From contig NZ_JADG01000016.1 of NCBI RefSeq assembly GCF_000518265.1, positions 124,001 to 188,000 on the forward strand: 64,000 bases of DNA. The letters are read 5' to 3'. Made by a program: the position numbers and the translations under genes. This document shows, piece by piece, positions 50,855-59,820 of this stretch (position 1 is its first letter; each line of letters begins with the position of its first letter). Under the pieces are notes generated by a model that searched no databases, was not told the origin of the DNA, and worked only from the letters and a program-made list of their open reading frames with translations. The stretch is from Actinomadura oligospora ATCC 43269 (GTDB taxonomy: Bacteria; Actinomycetota; Actinomycetes; Streptosporangiales; Streptosporangiaceae).

Positions 50855-51862
50855 GTGTCCGGTTCGGTACTCATCACGGGCGTCGCCGGGTTTCTCGGCA
50901 GCCATCTTGCGGACGCGCTACTCGCCCAGGGCAGGGCGGTTCGCGGCATCGACAACCTCAGCGGCGGCTACAAGGACAACGTCCCCGACGGCGTGGAGTT
51001 CCGCGACGTAGACTGCCGTTCCATCAGTGAGTATTCGGACCTTCTCGAGGGCGTGGACACGGTTTACAACTGTGCCGCAGCAGCCTATGAAGGACTCTCC
51101 GTATTCGCGCCGTACCACGTTCACCAACACACATGCAGTGCGACGGTCGCCATACTCTCCGCTTCCGCGCGGGCGGGTGTCCGGCGTTTCGTTCACTGCT
51201 CGTCGATGTCCCGTTACGGAGACGGCGCGTCGCCCTTCACCGAGGACATGACCCCGGACCCGGTGACGCCCTACGGAATCGCGAAGTACGCCGCCGAGCT
51301 GATGGTCCGGTCGATCTGCGGAACGCACGGCATGGAGTACAACATCGCCGTTCCGCACAACATCATCGGACCGCGGCAGCGCTACGACGACCCGTACCGC
51401 AACGTCGCCGCCATCATGATCAACCGGATGCTGCAGGGCAAGCAGCCGGTCATCTACGGCGACGGCTCCCAGGTGCGCTGCTTCAGCTTCATCGGCGACG
51501 TGGTGTCCTGCCTGGTCGCGCTGGGCGAGGACCCGGCCGTCCAGGGCGAGGTGGTGAACGTCGGCCCCGACGAGAACCCGGTGACCGTCCTGCACCTGGC
51601 CGAGACCATCGCGGACGCGCTCGGGATGAAGTGCGACCCGGTGTTCGTCCCGGCGCGTCCGCTGGAAGTGCACCACGCCACCTGCTCGTCCGACAAGGCC
51701 CGCCGGCTGCTCGGCTACGAGACCCGCACCTCGCTGAGCGACGGCATCGCGGACATGGCCGCCTGGCTGAAGGACCGCGGCCCGCGTCCGTTCGAGTACG
51801 ACATCGACCTGGAGATCGTCTCCGCCCTCACGCCCTCGACCTGGACCGCGAAGCTCATATGA
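50855..51862 (+). CDS. NAD-dependent sugar epimerase/dehydratase (SDR)
   Basis: 335 aa from GTG 50855 (AAAGGAG eight bases upstream); an in-frame GTG at 50834 is less well placed. Extended SDR: VLITGVAGFLGSHLADALL for NAD binding, catalytic Ser region VHCSSMSRYGDG and YGIAKYAAEL (YxxxK). Substrate probably UDP- or dTDP-hexose. First gene of a chain whose members overlap by four bases or more. Confidence 0.92.
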   Translation: MSGSVLITGVAGFLGSHLADALLAQGRAVRGIDNLSGGYKDNVPDGVEFRDVDCRSISEYSDLLEGVDTVYNCAAAAYEGLSVFAPYHVHQHTCSATVAILSASARAGVRRFVHCSSMSRYGDGASPFTEDMTPDPVTPYGIAKYAAELMVRSICGTHGMEYNIAVPHNIIGPRQRYDDPYRNVAAIMINRMLQGKQPVIYGDGSQVRCFSFIGDVVSCLVALGEDPAVQGEVVNVGPDENPVTVLHLAETIADALGMKCDPVFVPARPLEVHHATCSSDKARRLLGYETRTSLSDGIADMAAWLKDRGPRPFEYDIDLEIVSALTPSTWTAKLI

Positions 51863-52833
51863 GCGGCCTGACCGTCGTGGTGCCCTGCTACAACGAGGGC
51901 GCCCAGGTGGAGACCGCGTACGGCGAGCTGACCGCCGCGCTCGCGGACGTCGAGTCGCTGGAGCTGCTGTTCGTGGACGACGGCAGCTCCGACGACACCC
52001 TGGAGCGGCTGCGCGGGCTGGCCGCGTCCGACCCGCGCGTCCGCTACCTGTCGTTCACCCGGAACTTCGGGCTGGAGGCGGCGCAGGCGGCGGCGTTCGG
52101 CTACGCGTCCCGGCCGTGGTGCGCGCAGATCGACTGCGACCTCCAGGCCCCGCCCGAGGAGATCCCGCTGCTGCTGGCGAAGGCGGCGGAGGGCTACGAC
52201 GTGGTGTTCGGCGTCCGCCGCGACCGCCAGGACGCGTGGGGACGCCGGATCAGCGCGGTCGTGCAGCAGTGGGTCGCGCGACGGCTGCTCGGCATCGAGC
52301 TGCCGCCGGGCGCGTCCACGTTCCGGGTCGTCCGGACCGAGGTGGCGCGGACGATCGTCGGGCTGCGGCTCGGCTCGCCGTACTTCCTCGCGACGGTCCC
52401 GCTGGTCGGGGCGCGGTACACGACCGTCCCGACCGGGCACCGGCCGCGCACGGCGGGCCGCTCCAAGTTCCGGCTCACCCGCCTCGCCGGGCACAGCTTC
52501 GAGCTGTTCTTCGGGTTCTCGTGGCGTCCGCTCAACGCCGTGTACCTGCTCGCGGCGCTCGGGATCGTCCTCGGCCCGTCGCTGGCGCTGGCGCTCTGGG
52601 GGCTGGGCGCGGACGGCGGCGTCGCGCTGACCGCGCTCGGCGTCGTCCTCGGCGCGCTGACCCTGGCCTGCACCGCGCTCGTCGGCCGCTACCTGCACCG
52701 GCTGCTGCGCGACATGGCGAAGGTGCGGCCGTACTACATCCGGGAGGCGAACGTGGAGATCCGCCCCGAGGACGCGCTCGTCACCGAAACGAAGGTCGCG
52801 CCCCCCTCCACACGCCGGATGGTCCTCCGATGA
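51859..52833 (+). CDS. Glycosyltransferase family 2 (DPM1/GtrB-like, polyprenyl phosphate)
   Basis: 324 aa from ATG 51859 (ATGA overlap). GT-A domain: LTVVVPCYNEGAQVETAY, LLFVDDGSSDDT and AQIDCDLQAPPEEIP (DXD equivalent), then two C-terminal TM helices (YLLAALGIVLGPSLALAL and LTALGVVLGALTLACTALV). This plan is that of polyprenyl-phosphate glycosyltransferases that charge a lipid carrier on the cytoplasmic side. With the SDR it would make and load an activated sugar. Confidence 0.92.
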   Translation: MSGLTVVVPCYNEGAQVETAYGELTAALADVESLELLFVDDGSSDDTLERLRGLAASDPRVRYLSFTRNFGLEAAQAAAFGYASRPWCAQIDCDLQAPPEEIPLLLAKAAEGYDVVFGVRRDRQDAWGRRISAVVQQWVARRLLGIELPPGASTFRVVRTEVARTIVGLRLGSPYFLATVPLVGARYTTVPTGHRPRTAGRSKFRLTRLAGHSFELFFGFSWRPLNAVYLLAALGIVLGPSLALALWGLGADGGVALTALGVVLGALTLACTALVGRYLHRLLRDMAKVRPYYIREANVEIRPEDALVTETKVAPPSTRRMVLR

Positions 52834-54185
52834 CCCTCCACCCCGACCAGCCACCGTCCACGGACGCGTCGTCGTCAGGTGCGTTGCCGCGGGGGGCGCT
52901 GGTGGTGCTCGGCGCGGCGGAGGAGCAGATTCCGCTCTACCGGGAGGCGCGGCGGCGGGGTGTCCCGACCATCGCGGTGGACATGCGGGCCGACCGTCCG
53001 GCGATCCCGTTCGCGGACGCGTTCGTGCAGGTCTCCACGCGGGACGCGGACGCGATCGCGGCGGCGCTCGGCGACGCGCGTCCGGCGGGGATCGTCACGT
53101 GCGCGAGCGACGCCGGGCTCGCCGCCTGGCACGCGCTGTGCCTCCGCTTCGGCACGGCCTACGTGTACCCGGAGGGCGCGCTCGCGGGCTCCACCGACAA
53201 GGCGGCCTTCCACGAGGTCGCCCAGTCGGTCGGCGTCGCCGGATACGGGTTCGTCGAATCGGACGACCCGGACGAGGTGGTCGCCGAGGCGGCCCGGCTG
53301 CGCTTCCCGCTCGTGGTCAAGCCCGCGGACGGCTCGGGCAGCAAGGGCGTCGTCCGCGTCACCGGCCCGGACGACCTGGACGCGGCCGTCGCCCACGCCC
53401 GCGCGTTCGCCGCGTCCGGCGCGGTGATCGCCGAGGAGGTCGTCGAGGGCCGCCAGCTCGTCATCGAGACCTTCATGCGGGACGGCCGGCCGCACTTCTC
53501 GGCCGTCCTGGAGAAGGAGTTCGTGCCCGGCACGGACTTCATGGTCGGACGGCTGCGCTGCCCGGCGCGGCTGCCGTCCGCGACGCTCGCCCGGCTGGAG
53601 GCGACCGCCGCGCGCCTCTGCGAAGCGCTCGGCATCGCCGACGGCCCGGCCAACTTCGACGTCGTCCTCGGACCGGACGGCCGGGAACGCGTCATCGAGG
53701 TCAACGCCCGCCTCGGCGGCAACGGCATCCCGCGCCTGCTCGCCGCCGCGTACGGCGTGGACAACGTCCGCGCCCTCGTCGCGCTCGCGCTCGGCGAGCC
53801 GTTCGACCTCGTCCCGGCCCGCGCCGGGCACGCGACGCTCGAGCTGATCGGCTCACCGCTCGGCACGGACGGCGAGCTGGTCGAGGTCGGCGGCCTCGAC
53901 GAGGCCCGCGCCGTCCCCGGGGTCACCGATCTCGAACTGTTCGTCCGGCCGGGCGACCGGGTGCGGCCGTTCGACCAGTCCGGGCACAAGATCGGCCACC
54001 TGGTCGCCGCGGGCCCGTCCGCCGAGGCCGCGGACGCCGCTCTGGAGAAGGCCCGCGCCGCTCTCCAGCCGATCGTCCGCCCCCTCCCCACGCCTGTCGC
54101 CGGGGCCGTGTCCGGCTCGCGGGTGGTGTCCGCGCAACGGCCCGCTCCCGTTTCCCAACCAGGAGAACAGCATGTCGTCAGCTGA
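52830..54185 (+). CDS. ATP-grasp ligase
   Basis: 451 aa from ATG 52830 (ATGA overlap). A Rossmann-like N domain (ALVVLGAAEEQIPLYREARR) precedes the grasp fold: PLVVKPADGSGSKGVVRV for the phosphate loop and FDVVLGPDGRERVIEVNAR with the Mg-binding Glu/Asn. Resembles carbamoyl-phosphate-synthase/D-Ala ligase-like carboxylate-amine ligases. It would join a carboxylate to an amine or thiol, for instance adding an amino acid or peptide to a sugar or lipid. The Ser/Pro-rich last 30 residues overlap the next gene. Confidence 0.9.
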   Translation: MTLHPDQPPSTDASSSGALPRGALVVLGAAEEQIPLYREARRRGVPTIAVDMRADRPAIPFADAFVQVSTRDADAIAAALGDARPAGIVTCASDAGLAAWHALCLRFGTAYVYPEGALAGSTDKAAFHEVAQSVGVAGYGFVESDDPDEVVAEAARLRFPLVVKPADGSGSKGVVRVTGPDDLDAAVAHARAFAASGAVIAEEVVEGRQLVIETFMRDGRPHFSAVLEKEFVPGTDFMVGRLRCPARLPSATLARLEATAARLCEALGIADGPANFDVVLGPDGRERVIEVNARLGGNGIPRLLAAAYGVDNVRALVALALGEPFDLVPARAGHATLELIGSPLGTDGELVEVGGLDEARAVPGVTDLELFVRPGDRVRPFDQSGHKIGHLVAAGPSAEAADAALEKARAALQPIVRPLPTPVAGAVSGSRVVSAQRPAPVSQPGEQHVVS

Positions 54186-54933
54186 GAAGACCCGCGTCGA
54201 GCCCGCGTCGGGCGGCGACGCGCCGCCGCCCCCGAAGCCGGTGCCGGGAGGCGATTCCCCGGGCCCGTTCCTGCGGGCGAACAGGGTGACGCTGGTCGCC
54301 GGGGTGGTCGCGGCGGTGCTCGGCGCCATCGTGTGGTTCGCGCTGCCGCACGAGCACGACATCACGTCCCTGTGGATGTTCCTGTTCAAGCTCACGCCGT
54401 TCGTGGCCGCGTCGGTCGCGGTCGCCTACCTCGACCAGGCGTGGGCCCGGCGGCTCCGGCTGCCCGAGATCGCCGTCCCCGCGTGTTTCCTGGTCTTCTT
54501 CTGCTTCTTCGTGCCGCGCATCTTCTTCGTGGCGAAGAAGCCGGGCTTCGAGCTCTACTACACCGTGCTGACCGAGGTGCCGTTCATCATCCTGGCGCTG
54601 GCCCTGGCCTACCGGCTCGGCGGCGGGAAGCGCGGCACGACGCTGCGGCTGTGCGGGGCGATGATGCTGCTCCAGCTCTCCGGCCTGGAGGACCTCGCGT
54701 ACCTGACCGTCAACCACCACACCGACCCGGCCTGGACGCCGATCCCGAAGGTCTGGAAGTGGGCCGACCACATGAAGGTCTTCCTCGGCCACTACCCGAC
54801 CAAGGGGGAGGCGTACGCGTTCATCACCGTCCATGTGATCCTCGCGCTCGCCGTCCTGTTCGTCCCGGCGCGGACGGTCCGCGCGGCGTGGGCGAAGGTC
54901 CGGCCCGGGGCGGCGAGGGGCGGGGCGTCCTGA
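54172..54933 (+). CDS. Polytopic membrane protein of unknown family
   Basis: 253 aa; ATG lies 14 bases inside the ATP-grasp gene. The Pro-rich cytoplasmic leader is followed by about six TM segments (TLVAGVVAAVLGAIVWFA, ACFLVFFCFFVPRIFFVA, EVPFIILALALAYRLG, AFITVHVILALAVLFV). Conserved-looking LEDLAYLTVN and WKWADHMKVFLGHYPT suggest a lumenal enzyme-like face. Role in the pathway unknown. Confidence 0.82.
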   Translation: MSSAEKTRVEPASGGDAPPPPKPVPGGDSPGPFLRANRVTLVAGVVAAVLGAIVWFALPHEHDITSLWMFLFKLTPFVAASVAVAYLDQAWARRLRLPEIAVPACFLVFFCFFVPRIFFVAKKPGFELYYTVLTEVPFIILALALAYRLGGGKRGTTLRLCGAMMLLQLSGLEDLAYLTVNHHTDPAWTPIPKVWKWADHMKVFLGHYPTKGEAYAFITVHVILALAVLFVPARTVRAAWAKVRPGAARGGAS

Positions 54934-56108
54934 CCGGCTCCTCCGCCACGGGCGCAGCCAAGAGCGCGTCCGCCACGGGCCCGTCCGCCGAGAGCGCGTC
55001 CGCCGAGAGCGCGTCCGCCGAGAGCGCGTCCGCCGAGAGCGCGTCCGCCGAGAGGGCGTCCGCCGAGAGGGCGTCCGCCGAGAGCGCGTCCGTCGGGAGG
55101 GTGTCTGTCGGGAGCGTCTCCGTTGAGGTCGTGGATCCGCGCCACGACCCCGAACCGGACGGATGGCGTGACCTGGCCGCCTCGGCGCGGCGGCGCGCGG
55201 TCTGGTCCTACGACCTGCTGCGCACCGCCGCGTGGACGTCGCGGCATCCGGTCCTGCTCGCGATCGCGCGCGAGGCCGGACGTCCGGTCGCCGCCGTCAG
55301 CGCCGTCCTCGCCGGGCCACGACTCCGCAGCTACGCGCCGTCGGCGTCGGTCCGCGCGCCGCGGCTCGCGTTGCCCACGGTGGCCGTCCCGGGCAGCAGT
55401 GCCGAGCGTGGCTGGTTCTTCGCGCCCGGCGTGGACGCCGCCGACCAGCGCGCACTGCTCGCGCGCTGCGCACGGCGGCTTCGGCGCGCGGCCGGAGCGG
55501 CGGCCCCGGGCGTGCTGTGGCTGCGCGCCGAGGCGGACGACCGGGCCCACGTGCCCGGCGTCGTCCGCGTCTCGCGCCCGCTGAACCCGCTGGCGCAGCT
55601 CGCGACCCCCTGGTCCGACCTGGACGGATGGCTCGCGTCGCTCTCCAAGTCCCGCCGTGTGGACCTGCGCAGGCAGCGGCGGGCGCTCTCGTTCCTCGAC
55701 TGCCGCGTCGGGCCCGCACGTGACCTGGTCGAAGGACGCGAGGTCGCCGAACTCCTCTGGCGGAACGAGGCGAAGTACGAGGGCGGGCACCTGCCGTCCA
55801 CCCCGCTGGCACTGCCCTACGTGGAAGCCCTCACCGCCCACCCCGACGTCGTGGCCGTCGCCTACCGGGACGCGGCCGAACACCTGGTCGGCATAGCGCT
55901 CCTGCTCGACCACCCCACCTGGCCGCTCTACTGGCGCTGGGGCGCGGAACCCGTGCGGCACCTGTACTTCGACTCGTACGCGCGCCTGTTGGAATGGGCC
56001 ATCACCAACGGGAAACGCGGCGTCATCCTGGGGAAGGGCAAGAGCGACCTCAAGGCCGCCCTTGGCGCGGAGCTCGTTCCGTCCTACGCGGTGGCGGCGG
56101 GGCCGTGA
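54888..56108 (+). CDS. FemAB/GNAT-like acyl- or aminoacyltransferase (paralogue 3)
   Basis: About 406 aa if started at GTG 54888; GTG 55101 or 55131 would remove the repeat-rich leader, so the start is unsure. The leader is seven in-frame ESASA/ERASA units. The conserved body starts at VEVVDPRHDPEPDGW and matches paralogues 1 and 2: LDGWLASLSKSRRVDLRRQ, VRHLYFDSYARLLEWA and GVILGKGKSDLKAALGAE. Ends by overlapping the flippase start (GTGA). Probably transfers an acyl or aminoacyl group to the same surface product. Confidence 0.82.
   Translation: MGEGPARGGEGRGVLTGSSATGAAKSASATGPSAESASAESASAESASAESASAERASAERASAESASVGRVSVGSVSVEVVDPRHDPEPDGWRDLAASARRRAVWSYDLLRTAAWTSRHPVLLAIAREAGRPVAAVSAVLAGPRLRSYAPSASVRAPRLALPTVAVPGSSAERGWFFAPGVDAADQRALLARCARRLRRAAGAAAPGVLWLRAEADDRAHVPGVVRVSRPLNPLAQLATPWSDLDGWLASLSKSRRVDLRRQRRALSFLDCRVGPARDLVEGREVAELLWRNEAKYEGGHLPSTPLALPYVEALTAHPDVVAVAYRDAAEHLVGIALLLDHPTWPLYWRWGAEPVRHLYFDSYARLLEWAITNGKRGVILGKGKSDLKAALGAELVPSYAVAAGP
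54987..55091 (+). repeat. Seven tandem 15-bp repeats in the third FemAB-like gene
   Basis: GCCGAGAGCGCGTCC units at 54987, 55002, 55017, 55032, 55047, 55062 and 55077; the fifth and sixth carry GAGGGC. They encode ESASA/ERASA in frame, giving a flexible linker if translated. Confidence 0.9.
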
Positions 56109-57424
56109 CCGTCCAGGAACAGCACGAAACCGCCACGGTCGCGCCGCGCGCACGGCTCGTCCTGTTCCTCTTGGTCGGACGAGTCGTCCTGCGCCTTCTC
56201 CTCTATGCGGCGGGCATGATCCTGGTTTTTGCCTGGGGACGGGACGAGTTCAGCCGGTACGCGGCGGCGGCGGGGACGGCCGTGTGGCTGACGCCGCTCG
56301 TCCAGGCCGGTCCGGAGAAGGCCGCGCTCAAACTGCTGCCGCGCGCGACCCGCACGCGTGGCGACCTTCTCGGACCCCTGCGCGCGACCGTTGCGCTCCT
56401 GCCGCTGCCGTTCGCCGCCGCCACGGCCGTCATGCTGCTGTACGACCCGCACGCGACCGCCACGCTCTACATCGCTGCGGCGTCGTACCAGGTCTCGCTC
56501 GGATGCACGCTGCTCGGGACGGCCGTCCATCGCGCGCTCGGACGGGCCGACCGGGACGTCGCCGCCTACGCGGCCCTGTCGGTCGGGCTCGCCGTGATGT
56601 GCGGGCTGGTGCTGCTGGCCGGACCGCCCCCGGTCGCGTACTTCTGCGGGCTGCTGGTCCTGACCCTGACGTTGAACCTCGCGCTCGCGCGGTTGATGCC
56701 CGTCCCGGAACCGTCCCCGCGCGTGCGGAAGACGCGCGCGCTGCTCGCCGGGACGGTCGCCCTGATGGGCGCGCCCGAGGTCACCGCGAACCTCGCCACG
56801 AGCCTGCTGTACGTCGAACTGTCCCTGACGGCCCTCGGCCACCACTCCGCCGGACACGACACCGCGGGGCACCGCGCGAGTGGCGACCTCTACCTGGTGC
56901 TGATGGCCTGGTCGCTGGCGATCGGGGCCGGGTACTTCGCGCAGCGCGTGTTCCAGCCCGCCACGTCCGTCCGGCTGACCGGGCGCGGAGCCGCCGCCGG
57001 ACGGTCCCGCGCCCACCGGCTCGCGCGCGGCGTCCTGCTGGGCAGCCTCGCCTGGCCGCCGCTCGCCCTCGCCGCCCAGTTCACCGTCCTGTCCGGCCTG
57101 CCGACGCTCGCCGTCCTGGCCGTCCTGATGGTGTCGCGCGCACCCCTCTACATGCTGATGACGTACGCGTCCTACCTGCTGGAGAACTCGGGCGGACGGC
57201 ACCTGCGCACCAGTGCGATGGCCGGGGCGACCGGGCTCCTCGCGGTCGTCGTCGCGGGCGCCGTCGCGATCCCGCTGCTCGGCGCGGCGGGCGCGGTGTA
57301 CGCGCTCGCCGCCAAGGAACTCGTCCTCAGCCTCGTGGTCCTGGCCCGGGCGGCCCGTCGCCCTGCCGGTCGTTCCGCCTCCGGGACGGGTCCCGCCCGC
57401 CGTCCTTCGGAAGCCGGAGGATGA
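56105..57424 (+). CDS. Polysaccharide/lipid-linked product flippase (MOP-like)
   Basis: 439 aa from GTG 56105 (GTGA overlap). About 12 TM segments, N-terminal LVLFLLVGRVVLRLLLYAAG, then AAAAGTAVWLTPLVQAGPEK with the usual MOP-type TM2 pattern, and a middle region of charged loops. No catalytic motif. In this cluster it is the likely exporter of the assembled lipid-linked unit. Its final 33 codons overlap the convergent histidine kinase gene. Confidence 0.78.
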   Translation: MTVQEQHETATVAPRARLVLFLLVGRVVLRLLLYAAGMILVFAWGRDEFSRYAAAAGTAVWLTPLVQAGPEKAALKLLPRATRTRGDLLGPLRATVALLPLPFAAATAVMLLYDPHATATLYIAAASYQVSLGCTLLGTAVHRALGRADRDVAAYAALSVGLAVMCGLVLLAGPPPVAYFCGLLVLTLTLNLALARLMPVPEPSPRVRKTRALLAGTVALMGAPEVTANLATSLLYVELSLTALGHHSAGHDTAGHRASGDLYLVLMAWSLAIGAGYFAQRVFQPATSVRLTGRGAAAGRSRAHRLARGVLLGSLAWPPLALAAQFTVLSGLPTLAVLAVLMVSRAPLYMLMTYASYLLENSGGRHLRTSAMAGATGLLAVVVAGAVAIPLLGAAGAVYALAAKELVLSLVVLARAARRPAGRSASGTGPARRPSEAGG

Positions 57425-58778
57425 ACCGGGCGCCCTCCGAGCCGTCGGGGCGGTCGGTGATGGCGAGCGTCCCGCCGTGCGCCTCGACGATGTCGCGGGA
57501 GATGGCGAGGCCGAGGCCGGTGCCCCCGGCGTCCCTGTGCCGCGCCTCGGCGAGCCGGGTGAACCGGTCGAACACCCGCTCGCGGTCGTTGGGCGGGATG
57601 CCGCCGCCGTCGTCCACGACCTCCACGACCGCGTCGCCGCCCTCCTCGCCGACGTGCACCGTGACCGCCGTCGCCGCGTGCCGGTCGGCGTTGTCGATCA
57701 GGTTGGTCAGGACGCGCGCCAGCTCCAGCCGTCCGCCGCTCACCACCACCGGGGAGTCCCCGGCGACCGACACCCTCGTCCGGCGCGGGCGGCGCAGCAC
57801 CTCCTGGTCGGCGATCTCGTGCAGGTCCACCGGCTCCTTCTGGAGGCCCTTGTCGGAGTCGAGCCGGGCCAGCGCGAGCAGGTCGTTCACCACCTGCTCC
57901 AGCCGGTCGGCGTTGCGCAGCATCGCCTCGGTCGTCTCGGCCATGTCGGACGCGTGCGGATCCGAGCGGGCGAGCTCCAGCTCGGTGCGCAGGCCGGTCA
58001 GCGGGCTGCGCAGCTCGTGCGACAGGTCGGAGATGAACGCGCGCTGCCGCGCCACCGCCCCCTCCAGCCGGTCGAGCGTCTGGTTGATGCTGCGGGCGAG
58101 CGCGTGGATCTCGTCCCGCCGGGACGGCTCGGGCACCCGCCGCTCCAGGTCGGTCGCGGTGATCTCGTTCAGGTCGCGGCGGATCGCGTCCACCGGGCGC
58201 AGCGCCCGCCCGGCCGCCCGCCACGCGCCGAGCCCGACGACGCCCGCCGCCGCCGGGATGACCAGCGCCACGAGCGCGGCCAGCCCCAGGTTCGGCAGCC
58301 ACGGGCGCGCGGGCTCCAGCGCGAAGACGACCAGTTCGGTCCGCCCGTTGAAGACGCGCAGCGCCACGACCTCGAAGCACCGTCCGCCGGGCGCGTCGAT
58401 GTGGCAGCCGACGCCGTCCTCGCGGTTGTCCAGGCCCGTCGGCATCCGGAAGTTCACCGCCGGACGGCCGCGCATCGCCGTCGTCGCCGCCACCACGCGC
58501 CGGTTCCTGTCCACGACCTGCGCGAGCGAGTCCTGGCCGGAGGCGACGATGTGGGACTCCAGCTGCCCGTACCGGACGAGTTCGGCCACGACGCGAGCCC
58601 GCCGGGCGACCCTCTGTTCCACGGAGTGCCGTGCCTCGACGGTGACCAGCAGCATCGCGACCAGGTAGAGCGGGATCACCAGCAGGAGCGTGATCAACAC
58701 CGCCCGGACGGTCACCCGGGTGCGGATCGACGGATCCCGCGACACCCGCTGCCACAGCCGCGCCAACGGACCGCTCAC
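57327..58778 (-). CDS. Sensor histidine kinase (orphan, HAMP-type)
   Basis: 483 aa from GTG 58778. Two TM helices (ITLLLVIPLYLVAMLLVT and LGLAALVALVIPAAAGVVGLG) flank an extracytoplasmic sensor of about 125 residues with two cysteines (GVGCHID, GRCFEV). HAMP follows, then H-box ISDLSHELRSPLTGLR (His near 250), N-box LTNLIDNADRHA, and G-boxes DDGGGIPPNDRERVFDRF and GTGLGLAISRDIVEAHGG. No response regulator is next to it, upstream or downstream. The Arg/Gly-rich tail overlaps the flippase gene. Confidence 0.93.
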   Translation of the reverse strand: MSGPLARLWQRVSRDPSIRTRVTVRAVLITLLLVIPLYLVAMLLVTVEARHSVEQRVARRARVVAELVRYGQLESHIVASGQDSLAQVVDRNRRVVAATTAMRGRPAVNFRMPTGLDNREDGVGCHIDAPGGRCFEVVALRVFNGRTELVVFALEPARPWLPNLGLAALVALVIPAAAGVVGLGAWRAAGRALRPVDAIRRDLNEITATDLERRVPEPSRRDEIHALARSINQTLDRLEGAVARQRAFISDLSHELRSPLTGLRTELELARSDPHASDMAETTEAMLRNADRLEQVVNDLLALARLDSDKGLQKEPVDLHEIADQEVLRRPRRTRVSVAGDSPVVVSGGRLELARVLTNLIDNADRHAATAVTVHVGEEGGDAVVEVVDDGGGIPPNDRERVFDRFTRLAEARHRDAGGTGLGLAISRDIVEAHGGTLAITDRPDGSEGARFILRLPKDGGRDPSRRRNDRQGDGPPGPGPRG

Positions 58779-58932
58779 GCCCGGAGGGTTCCCCGGCCAC
58801 GGTAAACGCGAGCCGCCGGACCCGGCAAAGATCCGTTACACCGGCCCCAAAACCCCTTATCGGACGGCCTTTTCGCCCTCCTGAGGCCCTTTCGAGCCCT
58901 GGCCCGGGCCCCGGACGGCCCGTCCGGCGGCC

Positions 58933-59820
58933 TCAGTCCCCGGCGAGCCCCCAGCGGGTCCGGATCGCCCCGTCCACCAGGCCGAACAGCCGGTCCATCA
59001 CGATCCCGATCACCAGGATCACGATCATGTAGGAGATCATCGCGTCCGTCTGGGAGAACTCCCGGGCCTGCGACAGGAGCACGCCGAGCGAGGTGTGCGA
59101 CGAGATCACCACCAGCAGCTCACCCGCCATCAGCGACCGCCACGCGAACGCCCAGCCCTGCTTGAGCCCGGCCACGAACGACGGCAGCGACGCGGGCAGG
59201 ATGAGGTGCCGGTACAGGTTCAGGCCGCGCAACCCCATGACCTTCCCGGCGCGCAGCAGGATCGGCGGCGTGTAGTCCACGCCCGCGATCAGCCCGTTCG
59301 CGATGGACGGCGCCGCGCCCAGCACCACCACGAACAGGATCGCCTTCTCGCTCAGCTGGAACAGCAGGATCGCGAGCGGGAACCACGCGATCGACGGCAT
59401 CGTCTGCAACCCGGTGATCAGCGACCCGACCGCCCGGCGCAGCACCGACGACTGCGTCACCAGCGCGCCCACGACCGTCCCGACCAGCGCCGACACCGCG
59501 AACCCGAGCACGGCGCGCTGCATCGTCAGCCCGACCGCGCCCCAGAACGACCCCGTGGTGAGCCGGCGTCCCAGCTCGGGCAGCGTGTCGGCGGGCCCGG
59601 GCAGCACGTACGACGGCTTCCATCCCGACCACACCACGATCTGCCACGCCAGCAGCGCGATCGCGACGGCGCTCGCCATCGGCCACACCGCCGACCACGC
59701 GCGGGCGGCCGGATTGCGCCGCGTCCCGCCGCCGAGCTCCAGCGCGTCCAGCCCCGAGATCTGCCGCCCCACAGCCTCCGGGGGTGTGGGGCCGTTCGTG
59801 GTCCGCACGTCAGGCGCCAT
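58933..59820 (-). CDS. ABC transporter permease, SsuC/TauC-type
   Basis: 295 aa. About six TM helices; the ATPase-contact EAA loop is visible as LRAGKVMGLRGLNLYRHLILPASLP. Typical of permeases for sulfonate, nitrate or taurine uptake. Start overlaps the ATPase stop by 11 bases. Last gene of the three-gene operon read from 61665 leftward. Confidence 0.93.
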   Translation of the reverse strand: MAPDVRTTNGPTPPEAVGRQISGLDALELGGGTRRNPAARAWSAVWPMASAVAIALLAWQIVVWSGWKPSYVLPGPADTLPELGRRLTTGSFWGAVGLTMQRAVLGFAVSALVGTVVGALVTQSSVLRRAVGSLITGLQTMPSIAWFPLAILLFQLSEKAILFVVVLGAAPSIANGLIAGVDYTPPILLRAGKVMGLRGLNLYRHLILPASLPSFVAGLKQGWAFAWRSLMAGELLVVISSHTSLGVLLSQAREFSQTDAMISYMIVILVIGIVMDRLFGLVDGAIRTRWGLAGD

